Part shown: positions 18,349 to 27,311 of the stretch, in pieces
Layout of the letters: each line of letters opens with the position of its first letter
Position numbering within the stretch: the stretch's first letter is position 1
Origin: Panacagrimonas sp041635265
GTDB taxonomy: Bacteria > Pseudomonadota > Gammaproteobacteria > Nevskiales > Nevskiaceae
Direction of reading: 5' to 3'
NCBI GenBank assembly: GCA_041635265.1
Contig: JBFJJV010000002.1
Location: 5,023-69,022, forward strand
Length of the DNA: 64,000 nt
Translations under genes and position numbers: made by a program
The notes under the pieces: model-generated
What the model was told of the DNA's origin: nothing
The model's database searches: none
What the model saw: the letters and a program-made list of their open reading frames with translations, nothing else

Positions 18349-19404
18349 TTAGACCGCAGCGAAGCCCTCAGACAGGACGTAATTGTTGCGCCCCGCCTTC
18401 TTGGCTGCGTACATGGCCTGGTCCGCGAACCGGATCAGTGTCTCGATTCGCTCAATACTACTGAGTTTGTCAGCCTGACCAAGGTCTCGATCGGGAAACA
18501 TGGCGATGCCGATGCTGGCCCCGAGCGAGAGCTTCTCCTCAGTGCCATCAGGTTGACTGACAACGTATGGCTCTCTTAGCTTGTCACACAGATTCTGTGC
18601 CATGGCTTCCGCCGCTCCTGCTGGAGCACCACTCATGATTACCGCAAATTCGTCCCCACCGAGGCGCGCGCACGTATCTGACTTGCGTGTGGAATCCCGC
18701 AGTCTCTTGGCGACGATCTTCAATGCTTCATCGCCGACGACATGTCCATAACGGTCATTGACCGGCTTGAACCCATCCAGGTCGATGTAAAGCAGAGCTG
18801 AAGGATCACGTCGGCGCTCGGAATGATTGGCTGCCTCTGCAATTCGATCCATGAACAACAATCGGTTAGGCAGACCAGTCAGGGGATCGTGTCCAGCCTG
18901 ATGCCGGGCCACTTCCTCGAGTCGCTTGCGCTCCGCAACTTCCTTTTCCAGCAGATTGTTGCGCTCCTCGAGTTGTTTGAGCAGCAGACTCATTTCCTTT
19001 CGGGCATTCGTCAGTTCAAGAAAGACCTGAACTTTGGACAGAAGAATGGCATCGTTGACCGGCTTCGCGATGTAGTCCACTGCCCCGAAACGATAGCCCT
19101 TGAGCCGATTCATATCATCACCATAAGCGGCGGTGACAAAGATGACCGGCACATCCTGAGTCCTGTCTTCCTCAGTCAGCATGGACGCAACTTCGAAGCC
19201 GTCCATGTCAGGCATCTGCACATCCAGAAGAATCAACGAGAAGTCATGATCCAGACACGCAGCCAGAGCTTCGTTCCCGGACGACGCTTCAATAATCGTC
19301 GCACGCGTATTGCGCAGCAGCCGCCGCATTGCAATCAGATTGGCTGGGGTATCGTCCACGACGAGAATCTTTGGTAGTTCAGTCGCTGCCTGCTGATCAG
19401 TCAT
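18349..19404 (-). CDS. Response regulator with GGDEF diguanylate cyclase output
   Basis: 351 residues. A receiver domain (about 12-130: ILVVDDTPANL, phospho-acceptor Asp in LILLDVQMPDMDG, KP motif in YIAKPVND) is linked through a coiled coil to a GGDEF domain (about 180-345). The active-site sequence GGDEF is intact, and an RxxD product-inhibition site (RKSD) stands five residues before it, so an active, feedback-regulated c-di-GMP synthase is expected. It is the last gene of the minus-strand signalling operon with CheB, CheR and the hybrid kinase, which probably phosphorylates it. Confidence 0.92.
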   Translation of the reverse strand: MTDQQAATELPKILVVDDTPANLIAMRRLLRNTRATIIEASSGNEALAACLDHDFSLILLDVQMPDMDGFEVASMLTEEDRTQDVPVIFVTAAYGDDMNRLKGYRFGAVDYIAKPVNDAILLSKVQVFLELTNARKEMSLLLKQLEERNNLLEKEVAERKRLEEVARHQAGHDPLTGLPNRLLFMDRIAEAANHSERRRDPSALLYIDLDGFKPVNDRYGHVVGDEALKIVAKRLRDSTRKSDTCARLGGDEFAVIMSGAPAGAAEAMAQNLCDKLREPYVVSQPDGTEEKLSLGASIGIAMFPDRDLGQADKLSSIERIETLIRFADQAMYAAKKAGRNNYVLSEGFAAV

Positions 19405-19456
19405 TTGAGAAGGTTTTCCACAGTGATCGATAGGTAGAGAATGCTAGGAATTGTAT

Positions 19457-20029
19457 TCAAACGCAAAGCTGATTCAGCAGTGAGCCGATCTCGACAAGTG
19501 GCAGTACATGATCTGCGCCGGCCAACTCCAGAGCCGAACGTGGCATCGCTGCCATTTCTGCCTCGGCAGGATCCTGAATAATACCCAGACCTTTCCGGCT
19601 ACGAATCGCCTGCAGCCCTCTGGCACCATCTTCATTCGCACCGGTGAGAATCACGCCAATGACGCCTTGCCCCCAAACATCGGCAGCACTTTCGAACAGA
19701 ACATCGGCAGATGGACGGACATAGCAAACGCGGTCATCAACACTCAGAGCAAGGCGCGGGCCCCGCTCGACCAACATATGGTAAGCGGGCGGAGCAACGT
19801 AGACGCGCCCGCCCTCAACCGGCTGCCTCGCAATAGCCGTCATCGTGGGCAGCCGGCAATCGCTACCCAGGACGGAAGCGAGCGTATTATTCGCGTCCGG
19901 AGAAGTGTGCTGTACCACGAGTATTGGCAGGGGAAAATTCTTATCGATCGCCCCGAGTACGATTCGAATGGCTCTGATCCCCCCGGTCGACGCCGCAATG
20001 ACGACCGCCCTGTATCTGCGCTCAGCCAC
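19457..20029 (-). CDS. CheB-type protein-glutamate methylesterase domain, no receiver
   Basis: About 190 residues containing only the CheB C-terminal catalytic domain: Ser14 in VVIAASTGG, His41 in ILVVQHTSP and the Asp in LTGANEDGARGL make the triad. The N-terminal receiver that normally controls CheB is missing. GTG 20029 overlaps the cheR stop by 8 bases and begins right before the domain. The frame extends further upstream but there it runs antiparallel to no family sequence. Free-standing CheB domains next to hybrid kinases occur in other proteobacteria; the target is unknown, because no chemoreceptor gene is in the window. Confidence 0.82.
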   Translation of the reverse strand: MAERRYRAVVIAASTGGIRAIRIVLGAIDKNFPLPILVVQHTSPDANNTLASVLGSDCRLPTMTAIARQPVEGGRVYVAPPAYHMLVERGPRLALSVDDRVCYVRPSADVLFESAADVWGQGVIGVILTGANEDGARGLQAIRSRKGLGIIQDPAEAEMAAMPRSALELAGADHVLPLVEIGSLLNQLCV

Positions 20030-20852
20030 GGCTGCCGCGTCTGAAGATTCCGCGACTGCCTTCCAGTGCAGAAAACTCGGCCGACACAGCCGAGTATTCC
20101 AGATTCTCACGGCTACCCAGACACAGGAATCCGCCGTGGACGAGACTGTCGCGAAATAAGCCCAGTGCACGATCCTGCAGATCATCACTGAAATAGATGA
20201 GGACATTGCGGCACATAATCAGCTGCATCTCTCCGAATACACCATCGCTGACCAGATTGTGATTGGCGAACGTCACATTCCGACGCAGGGATGCATCGAC
20301 GCGAATTCGCTGATACCCGGTCGTGACCCAGTCCGACAATGAACCTATGCCCCCTGACAGCAGATAATTCTTGGAGAATTTCTTGGCCTCCCGCTGCGGA
20401 TAGATGCCCTCCTCTGCCCGCGCTAGGGCATCGTCACTGAAGTCCGTGGCAAAAATATGCGCGCGGTCGTACAGGCCACTTTCGCGCAAGATGATAGACA
20501 AAGAATAAACCTCCTCACCCTGCGCACATCCGGCAATCCAGATATTAATACTCGGCCAGGTCGCGAGCATTGGAATGACCTCTTCGCGAATATGTCTGAA
20601 TACGATTGGATCCCGAAACATTTCCGAGACTGGCACGGAAAGTTTTCCAATGATTTCACGGATCAGAAGCGGATCATAAATCAGCCGCTCGGTTAGATGA
20701 CTGACCGTTCGGAATCCAAAAGACTCCCTAAGCGCAATCACGCGTCGCTTGAACGAAGCCTCTGCATAACCGGAAAAATCGTAGCCATAACGCCGCTTTA
20801 TTGCCTCCTGAAATAGGGCCACCTCGATATCAACCAGTTCAGAAGCGTGCAT
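20022..20852 (-). CDS. CheR-type protein methyltransferase
   Basis: 276 residues. An N-terminal all-alpha CheR domain (FSGYAEASFKRRVIALRE) is followed by a SAM-binding domain with IWIAGCAQGEEVYSLSI (motif I, usually GCSTGEEPYS), IFATDFSDDALARA and LIMCRNVLIYF. It methylates glutamates, probably on a sensor in the same pathway. No C-terminal TPR or kinase extension is present. It lies 24 bases after the hybrid kinase stop and overlaps the CheB gene. Confidence 0.88.
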   Translation of the reverse strand: MHASELVDIEVALFQEAIKRRYGYDFSGYAEASFKRRVIALRESFGFRTVSHLTERLIYDPLLIREIIGKLSVPVSEMFRDPIVFRHIREEVIPMLATWPSINIWIAGCAQGEEVYSLSIILRESGLYDRAHIFATDFSDDALARAEEGIYPQREAKKFSKNYLLSGGIGSLSDWVTTGYQRIRVDASLRRNVTFANHNLVSDGVFGEMQLIMCRNVLIYFSDDLQDRALGLFRDSLVHGGFLCLGSRENLEYSAVSAEFSALEGSRGIFRRGSRG

Positions 20853-20876
20853 GCGTGCGAAGCGTCCTCAAGGGCA

Positions 20877-23800
20877 TCAGACCAAGCCCTGCATCTGCGA
20901 CAACAGGCTGTCTACATCGATGGGCTTTGGGCAGTAATCATTAGCGCCTGCCTCCATGCATTTATCACGATCGCCCGTCATGGCCTTTGCCGTTACCGCA
21001 ATAATCGGCAAATCAAGCCATGCCGGATTCTCACGAATCCGTCGGGTTGTTTCATAGCCGTCCATCCCTGGCATCATGATGTCCATCAAAACGATATCGA
21101 TGTCATTTCGCGCCTTGAGCTGACCAAGCGCCTTTTGGCCATCCTGGGCCATGACGACGTTCAATCCGTGTGAACGCAATGCCTTGGACAGTGCGAATAC
21201 ATTGCGCATATCGTCGTCCACCACTAACACCGTCTTGCCTCCGAGGTCCGCAGCGGCAGGGTGTTTCTGCTCCTCGGTGCGCGCTTTTGAGAATTTATTC
21301 GGGTCGAGCGCATGTAGGAACAAGGTGACTTCATCGAGCAGCCGTTCTGGCGAACGTGCCCCATGCATCACGATGCTTTGCGAGTGCTCACTCAGGGAAA
21401 GGGTTTCATCATTTGAAAGCTCGCGCGATACATACACTACAACCGCTGGCGCTTGGTCCATGTCCGCAACCTGGGCAAGAAACTGTGGTACGTCCGAATC
21501 AGGGAGATCCGGATCAACCACTAGCCCATCCATCGGAGTGGCCTCCAGCATTTTCAGCCCCTCCTCTATCTTGCTGCATTCGATGACCTCCATATGTTGC
21601 TTACCAAGTAGATCAAATAGAGCTGCCCTTCTCTCCTCATCGTGCACCAGCAACAAAATCTTGCGGCTGTGAGCCCGCCGTTCGGGGGCGATCTCATCCA
21701 GAACCTGCAAAATTTGCGGCGCCGAAGCAGGCTTGGCCTTTGCCGCATTCACATCCTCGAGTGGCGTCGCCGGTTCCTTGCCGCGACCGGAGACCACGTG
21801 CATCGGCACATCGGCGGTATGCGGATTATTCTTCAACATTTTGATCAATTCCGGGTTATTCATGTCCGGCAAGTTCTGATCCATTAACACGGCGAATAAC
21901 TGCCGTTTTCGGGCGATGGCAATGGCCTCAGAACCGTTTCTGGCAATCATCACCTCAAGTCCACGTTTGGATACGATAGTAGATAAAGCTTCAGCAAAAT
22001 CGGCCTCGTCTTCGACGATCAGCACGACCGGTGGTCCCACCGGAGATTCCGCTGCCTCGGTGCCATCCAGGTCAGCTGCGACGGGCCTTGGGATTTCCAC
22101 CGGGGCCCCAGTCGGATGGGCCTTTTCAGTCAACAGCGGCATGCCCTGCGTGTCATCCGCATAAGCATCGCTGCTCGCTGCAATGTGCATTAATCCCTCG
22201 GCGGTCTGGGCAGCCGCAGGGATCCCGTGCTCCGGGGCTAGGGGGAGATAAACGGTGAAGGTAGAACCCTCCCCCTCGACACTACTCACTCGCACCGCGC
22301 CGCCAAGCCGTGTAGTCAGACCATTGACGATCGAGAGCCCCAGGCCAGTTCCACCAAAACGCCGACTGGTACTACTGTCAGCTTGCTCGAAGGCCTGGAA
22401 GACGCGCTGCAATTGCTCCTCTGGGATGCCAATCCCAGTGTCCTTGACGCTGAACGCCACACCACCTTCTACGCGCTCAGCGATAAGGTCAACTCTACCC
22501 GCCTCTGTAAATTTAAATCCATTGGAGAGCAGATTGGTCAGAATCTGCATGAGTCGTTTCGGATCGGTATGGAGAGTCGCTGGCATATCTGCCGCATAGC
22601 TGAGCTGACACTGCAGACCCTTCTCTTCAGCCAGTGGCTTGAAGCGCTTGACCAGAGCCTGCAAGCGCTCTTCAAGCGCAACGTCTTCGGCATAGAAATC
22701 CATCTTACCGGCCTCGACCTTGGACAGATCCAAAATGTCGTTGATCAGCTGAAGCAAGCTTTGGCCGCTCTCGTGAATAATCCGCGCAGACTCTATTTCT
22801 TCCTCGTCCAGATGCCCATCAAAATTATCAGCCAAGGTCCTTGAAAGGATCAGCATGGAGTTGAGCGGCGTGCGCAATTCGTGGGACATATTGGCCAGGA
22901 ACTCGCTCTTGTAACGACTTGCCTGCTCGAGTTCGAGAGCTCTTTTCTTTTCCGCTCCGCGAGCCAGCTCCAGTTCACTCTGCCTCTGCCGCAGCGCCTC
23001 TGTTTTATCCTCAAGCGCGGCATTGATACTACGCAACTCTTCGGTCTGCGAGCGCAGACTTTCTTCAGAAGACTTGAGCTGCCTGCCCTGAGCTTCAAGC
23101 TGCTCAGTACGACGACTCAAAGCCTCGTTGACCGACCGCATTTGCTCCTGCTGCACGCGCAGTGCTTCCTCAGATGCTTGCAACTCCTCCGACTGCGCCT
23201 GGCTCTCGTGCAGCAATTCTCGGGTTCGCAGACCACGCGACAAAGCGTCCCAACCCAAGGCGACAGTCACCAGAACCTGATCGAGCAAGGCGCGATCATC
23301 CTCGCGTGGCGGTCTCAGCAAGCCAATTTCCAGTACGGCGATGACATGGCCGCGCGCACTCAGCGGCATAAACATAAGGGCCTGAGGCGGCGCGGCACCC
23401 AGTCCGGACACTATTTTAGAATAGCCCTCGGGCACCGGACATAGCTCTATGATTCGACCTTCGGTCATGGCCTGCCCAATAAGCCCTTCCCCTCGCCGAA
23501 AACGCTTGGCAGTCAGTGCGGCATCTGGCAGTCCGTAGGCCGCACACCACTCCAGAGCATCGCCATTATCGTCCCAGCGGTAGGCAAGGGCATAACCTGC
23601 CTCAACCGAATGACAGAGTTCGCGCAACAGGACCTCGCCAAATTGACTCTCGTTTTCACAGGTCTGCAGCAGAGCGATAATGTTCGTGGAATGTTCGCTA
23701 ACCCAGCTCGAACGTCGCTGAGCGACACTGGCATCTCTAAATTGCTTGAAGCCGATGGCCAGCTGCCCAATTTCGTCGTGACGTTCTTTAAATGGAATTT

Positions 23801-24518
23801 CGGCTTCATAACCGCTGGCCAACGTGGGCACCAATCGAGCGAGCTCCTCCAGAGGATGTCCAATAAGTCCTTGCAATGAACGCATTGCGGCTCTCGCCAA
23901 TAGGATGCCCACAATGACCATTAGGACGATCAGAACCAGCATGATCTGGGCAAAAATTTCGTTGCGCTGTTGTCGTGTAGCCAGTGAACGGCGTTCGGCG
24001 GTCAGCATTTCGCCCAACAAGTTCACGCCGCGACGAAGAATCAATTCTGCCTCCACGCTGGTGAGCGCAGTTGCAATGTCGCTGAATTTGCCGCCGCGAT
24101 TTGCCAGATCAACGGCGGGCGCCGCGATCGTGTCGCGCCAATCCCGCAATAGTTCCAATAATTCGACCATGCGCGCCTCCTGAGCCGGATCGCGCTGCGT
24201 AATCTTCTGCAGGCGGGCTACCGACGCGTCGTAGTCTTCTCGGCCCTCGACTTGAGCTTGCAAATATGATTTGTGTCCGGTCATTGCATAAGCCCTGAGG
24301 CCTGACACCTGACGAAATGTGTCTGCACGCAGCTGCTCCATCAGGGCAATGGTTTCGGCGCTTTCGTCAGTCCATCTCCGTGCATCGCGCAGCTGGATCT
24401 GCATCCAGACAAACGCAGTACACCCCAGAATGAGCACCGCAATCTGAACACCAAAGGCGCGCTTCAGCCGCTTCTGAATTGAGTGATCCGCGCCTCCCTT
24501 ATTAATGTTCGCCATCAT
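20877..24518 (-). CDS. Hybrid sensor histidine kinase: CHASE3-HAMP-GAF-HisKA-HATPase-3xREC
   Basis: 1213 residues. The order is TM1 (about 22-40), a periplasmic CHASE3-like helical domain (45-190), TM2 (191-208), HAMP (210-265), GAF (275-425), and a long coiled coil of repeated LRxQxEEL units (435-535). HisKA follows with His546 in FLANMSHELRTPLNSM, then HATPase_c (NLLSNGFKF, DTGIGIPEEQ, GGTGLGLSIV). Three receivers end the protein. REC1 and REC3 keep the acceptor Asp and the KP loop; the middle one has lost the latter. ATG 24518 lies in an ATGA overlap with the TerB-like gene. This architecture is typical of kinases clustered with CheB, CheR and a REC-GGDEF protein. Confidence 0.92.
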   Translation of the reverse strand: MMANINKGGADHSIQKRLKRAFGVQIAVLILGCTAFVWMQIQLRDARRWTDESAETIALMEQLRADTFRQVSGLRAYAMTGHKSYLQAQVEGREDYDASVARLQKITQRDPAQEARMVELLELLRDWRDTIAAPAVDLANRGGKFSDIATALTSVEAELILRRGVNLLGEMLTAERRSLATRQQRNEIFAQIMLVLIVLMVIVGILLARAAMRSLQGLIGHPLEELARLVPTLASGYEAEIPFKERHDEIGQLAIGFKQFRDASVAQRRSSWVSEHSTNIIALLQTCENESQFGEVLLRELCHSVEAGYALAYRWDDNGDALEWCAAYGLPDAALTAKRFRRGEGLIGQAMTEGRIIELCPVPEGYSKIVSGLGAAPPQALMFMPLSARGHVIAVLEIGLLRPPREDDRALLDQVLVTVALGWDALSRGLRTRELLHESQAQSEELQASEEALRVQQEQMRSVNEALSRRTEQLEAQGRQLKSSEESLRSQTEELRSINAALEDKTEALRQRQSELELARGAEKKRALELEQASRYKSEFLANMSHELRTPLNSMLILSRTLADNFDGHLDEEEIESARIIHESGQSLLQLINDILDLSKVEAGKMDFYAEDVALEERLQALVKRFKPLAEEKGLQCQLSYAADMPATLHTDPKRLMQILTNLLSNGFKFTEAGRVDLIAERVEGGVAFSVKDTGIGIPEEQLQRVFQAFEQADSSTSRRFGGTGLGLSIVNGLTTRLGGAVRVSSVEGEGSTFTVYLPLAPEHGIPAAAQTAEGLMHIAASSDAYADDTQGMPLLTEKAHPTGAPVEIPRPVAADLDGTEAAESPVGPPVVLIVEDEADFAEALSTIVSKRGLEVMIARNGSEAIAIARKRQLFAVLMDQNLPDMNNPELIKMLKNNPHTADVPMHVVSGRGKEPATPLEDVNAAKAKPASAPQILQVLDEIAPERRAHSRKILLLVHDEERRAALFDLLGKQHMEVIECSKIEEGLKMLEATPMDGLVVDPDLPDSDVPQFLAQVADMDQAPAVVVYVSRELSNDETLSLSEHSQSIVMHGARSPERLLDEVTLFLHALDPNKFSKARTEEQKHPAAADLGGKTVLVVDDDMRNVFALSKALRSHGLNVVMAQDGQKALGQLKARNDIDIVLMDIMMPGMDGYETTRRIRENPAWLDLPIIAVTAKAMTGDRDKCMEAGANDYCPKPIDVDSLLSQMQGLV

Positions 24519-24955
24519 GCGGTCCCGCAAACCTCGAGCTTGGTCTGAATATAATCAGCGTGAGGAATATGCATAAGGTCGGCGATCTGGCGCAGCAGAT
24601 GTTCTTCCTGAGGATCAATGTTGTGATCTGCGTAGGCCACCTGCCAAAGACAGTGCATCAGCGCGCGCTTCTCTGGACCGCTCAGGGCCTCATTCAAACG
24701 CGATATCGGTCCATACAGCGAGACAGCCTGCTCAGCAGCGGACTCGGCATCACCGATGATCCGTTTCAGCTCATCGGCGCTTAGGCCGAACTCGCGGCTA
24801 AGAGCGGCACTTACTGCGTCAATTTCAGCAACCGAGCGATCGAAATCTGCGCGCGCGCATTCGAGCAATAGGATGGCAGCGGCGATTTCGCGCGGTGGGT
24901 GCACCTCACCTGTCGACGCTTCTTTCTGGAGGCGTGAGATCCATTTTTTCCACAT
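24515..24955 (-). CDS. TerB-like (COG4103-type) cytosolic protein
   Basis: About 146 residues, all helical, with LLLECARADFDRSVAEIDAV and the C-terminal signature ALMHCLWQVAYADHNIDPQEEHLLRQIADLM, in which the acidic residues follow the TerB metal-binding pattern. The ATG at 24955 begins the recognisable family region; the frame is open back to 25075. Its stop overlaps the hybrid kinase start by 4 bases, so the two are translationally coupled, an unusual link between a TerB-fold protein and a sensor kinase. Function unknown. Confidence 0.72.
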   Translation of the reverse strand: MWKKWISRLQKEASTGEVHPPREIAAAILLLECARADFDRSVAEIDAVSAALSREFGLSADELKRIIGDAESAAEQAVSLYGPISRLNEALSGPEKRALMHCLWQVAYADHNIDPQEEHLLRQIADLMHIPHADYIQTKLEVCGTA

Positions 24956-25159
24956 AGCTTCAGAATCCGGATTCAGGTCGTAAGCCAAGCTAATCAGAGC
25001 CGTGAACCAGACCCAGCTCGGAGCAGCACGGGAAGCGCGCAGGAACGATTTGGCTCCAATGACGGCACCACCCAAGGAACATCACACTTTCTCATTAAAT
25101 TGTATCTACCGACAGTGTAACCAGCCTGCATAGCTCGTGTAGAACCCAGCTTCCCCGAC

Positions 25160-25822
25160 TCAATTGCCCCAGTTCGCCTGAATGAACCCCCTCACCTGGG
25201 TCCGAATCTCCCCCAGACGACCGTGAAAGAAGTGCCCTGCGCCGTCGACGCTCAACAAGCGCGGTTTGGGATCATAGCCTGCCAGTACCTGACTCGTTTC
25301 TTCGTGTGAGACCACTTCGTCATCTCGAGAATGAATGATCAGCCAGGGACATTCTGGGTGGGATGGATGCGACGCATCTGGGAAATATTTGCCAAACGGC
25401 GGAGCAATGCTCACAAGCACGGCGGGTTTGGCCCGCTCGGCAGCGGAAAGGCTGACGAAGCTTCCAAAGGAAAATCCCATCAGAAGCAACTTCTTTCCCG
25501 GGAACTGCGCACGTAGCCAACTGATCACAGTGAGGCAATCTTCGGTTTCCCCTCGCGCCTGATCGTGCTCTCCCTGACTGGCACCTACACCGCGAAAATT
25601 GAAGCGAATGGCCGCCATTCCCAATTTCTGCGCTACCGAATCCAAGGTGTACACCACCTTGTTTCCCATTTCGCCGCCGTACAGCGGATGCGGATGGCAA
25701 GTGACGGCGATGCCGCTCACTGCCCCTTCGGGGACCGTCAATAGACACTCGATGCCCCCTACGGGACCATCGATAAGACCTCTCGCGCTTGCCCCGGGCG
25801 CCGGAATATCCAGCGGAATCAT
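25160..25822 (-). CDS. Alpha/beta hydrolase, dienelactone-hydrolase/acyl-peptidase-like
   Basis: 220 residues. The oxyanion segment CHPHPLYGGEMGNKVV, nucleophile elbow GFSFGSFVSL, Asp in HSRDDEVV and His in GAGHFFHGRL make up the catalytic set of the COG2945 group of small cytosolic hydrolases. The substrate is unknown. ATG 25822 overlaps the stop of the SH3 gene (TAATG), so the two are probably translated together. Confidence 0.85.
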   Translation of the reverse strand: MIPLDIPAPGASARGLIDGPVGGIECLLTVPEGAVSGIAVTCHPHPLYGGEMGNKVVYTLDSVAQKLGMAAIRFNFRGVGASQGEHDQARGETEDCLTVISWLRAQFPGKKLLLMGFSFGSFVSLSAAERAKPAVLVSIAPPFGKYFPDASHPSHPECPWLIIHSRDDEVVSHEETSQVLAGYDPKPRLLSVDGAGHFFHGRLGEIRTQVRGFIQANWGN

Positions 25823-26370
25823 TATAGGTTCGCATTCCATTTCTTACGGCGACCGACACCAGGCAGCAGCGGTACCAGTAACCCAATCAACACGCCCACA
25901 ATGACAAGCCCGATAGCGGTCATGGTGTCGATGACAGGTTTGGCTGACTCATGATCTTCCAGGCTGTCGGCAGCAAGAGGGGGTTCTTCCTGCGTCTCGG
26001 CATTTGACTCGATCAAGCGCTCATTCTGGGCGCTGAGCTTGCGAAGCAGCGCTTGCTGCTCGGCCAACTTGGCCGCCATGTTTGCAATGCGTTCCCGTGC
26101 CGGCGGCTCTACAGAAAGATATTTGGCCAAAACCCAACCCTCGCGCCCTGGGGCGATACGGACCTTGGCGTAGCCGCTGTCTTTCCCGGATTCGAGCAAT
26201 TCCACCCGAGTACCGGACTTGACCAGAGCAGACACCTGCGCCTTCATGCCCTCGCCCTTTCTGAGGGTAACCGAAATTTCGTCGCTGATATAGCGCACGG
26301 GCGCGCCCTCGCTCTGGGCCCAAGATGCCACAGCCCAGCAAAGGAAAGTCAAGAAAACTCCTATCCGCAC
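25822..26370 (-). CDS. TIGR04211-type SH3 domain protein with C-terminal membrane anchor
   Basis: About 182 residues: signal peptide (GVFLTFLCWAVASWAQ), bacterial SH3 domain (VRYISDEISVTLRKGEG to GWVLAKYLSV), a short coiled coil (AAKLAEQQALLRKLSAQNERL), and one C-terminal TM (MTAIGLVIVGVLIGLLVPLL) with a basic tail. This is the layout of E. coli YgiM. An envelope role is inferred and not known. GTG 26370 is preferred; GTG 26379 would sit directly on the GGGAGA motif. Confidence 0.82.
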   Translation of the reverse strand: MRIGVFLTFLCWAVASWAQSEGAPVRYISDEISVTLRKGEGMKAQVSALVKSGTRVELLESGKDSGYAKVRIAPGREGWVLAKYLSVEPPARERIANMAAKLAEQQALLRKLSAQNERLIESNAETQEEPPLAADSLEDHESAKPVIDTMTAIGLVIVGVLIGLLVPLLPGVGRRKKWNANL

Positions 26371-26514
26371 GCGCCTCACTCTCCCAATAATCTGCTACTA
26401 AAACGGCGACAATCCGAGAGTCTAACTTAGGCTGCGTCCAAGATCGCTTGCACATTCGGCCCTGAATAAGGATTCTTGCCAGAATCCCTTAAGATTCTCA
26501 CCAAACTGTAAATT

Positions 26515-27306
26515 ATGATTGATATCGGCGCCAACCTTACCCACGACAGCTTTAACTCTGACCGCGAGGCCGTACTTGAACGGGCCTGGCAGGCGGGCTT
26601 GAGCGCCATTGTGATCACCGGCAGTTCCATCGAGAGCGCGCAACAGGCCCTGAAGATCTGCGCGGCGCACCCCGAGAAGTCACTATTCACCACAGCTGGC
26701 CTGCATCCTCATCATGCCGATGACTGGTCCCAGGATTGCGCGCACGCGATACGCGAAATCGCGCGAAATCCAGCGGTGGTTTCGCTCGGAGAATGCGGAT
26801 TAGATTATTTTCGAACACTGTCAAAGCCAGATTCCCAACGCAAAGCCCTGCGAGCGCAACTCGAGCTCGCAGCAAGCCTGCGCAAGCCGGTCTTTCTTCA
26901 TCAGCGTGACGCTCATGAAGATTTTCTGGGCATTCTGCGCGAGTTCCGCCCTCACCTGAACGAAGTCTGCGTCCACTGTTTTACCGATACCGCACAAGCC
27001 GCCGAAGATTATCTGGCGCTCGATTGCCATATTGGCATCACGGGATGGATTTGCGATGAACGACGCGGCACAGCCCTCGTTGACATCGTCAAGCAGATTC
27101 CAGCGGATCGACTGATGATTGAAACCGATGCGCCCTACTTGCTGCCCCGCAATTTACCCAAGGCGGAGCGCCCCCGAAACGCACGGCGAAATGAGCCCGC
27201 TTTTCTGCCCTATGTGGCGCAGAAAATCGCCGAGGCCAGGGGCGACACCCTGGTCCGAATTCAGTCCTTGAGCGAGACCAACGCGCGGCGCTTCTTCCGG
27301 ATCTGA
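26515..27306 (+). CDS. tatD: TatD family metal-dependent deoxyribonuclease
   Basis: 263 residues with a TIM-barrel metallohydrolase core: DIGANLTH at the N-terminus, TTAGLHPHHADDW, LGECGLDYFR, VFLHQRDAHEDF, CVHCFTD and MIETDAPYLLPRNL. TatD proteins are 3'-5' exonucleases involved in oxidative DNA damage repair and DNA turnover. The sequence NARRNEPAFL supports TatD proper over YcfH/YjjV. ATG 26515 directly precedes the metal motif; no strong ribosome-binding site is visible. Confidence 0.92.
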   Translation: MIDIGANLTHDSFNSDREAVLERAWQAGLSAIVITGSSIESAQQALKICAAHPEKSLFTTAGLHPHHADDWSQDCAHAIREIARNPAVVSLGECGLDYFRTLSKPDSQRKALRAQLELAASLRKPVFLHQRDAHEDFLGILREFRPHLNEVCVHCFTDTAQAAEDYLALDCHIGITGWICDERRGTALVDIVKQIPADRLMIETDAPYLLPRNLPKAERPRNARRNEPAFLPYVAQKIAEARGDTLVRIQSLSETNARRFFRI

Positions 27307-27311
27307 AGCCT

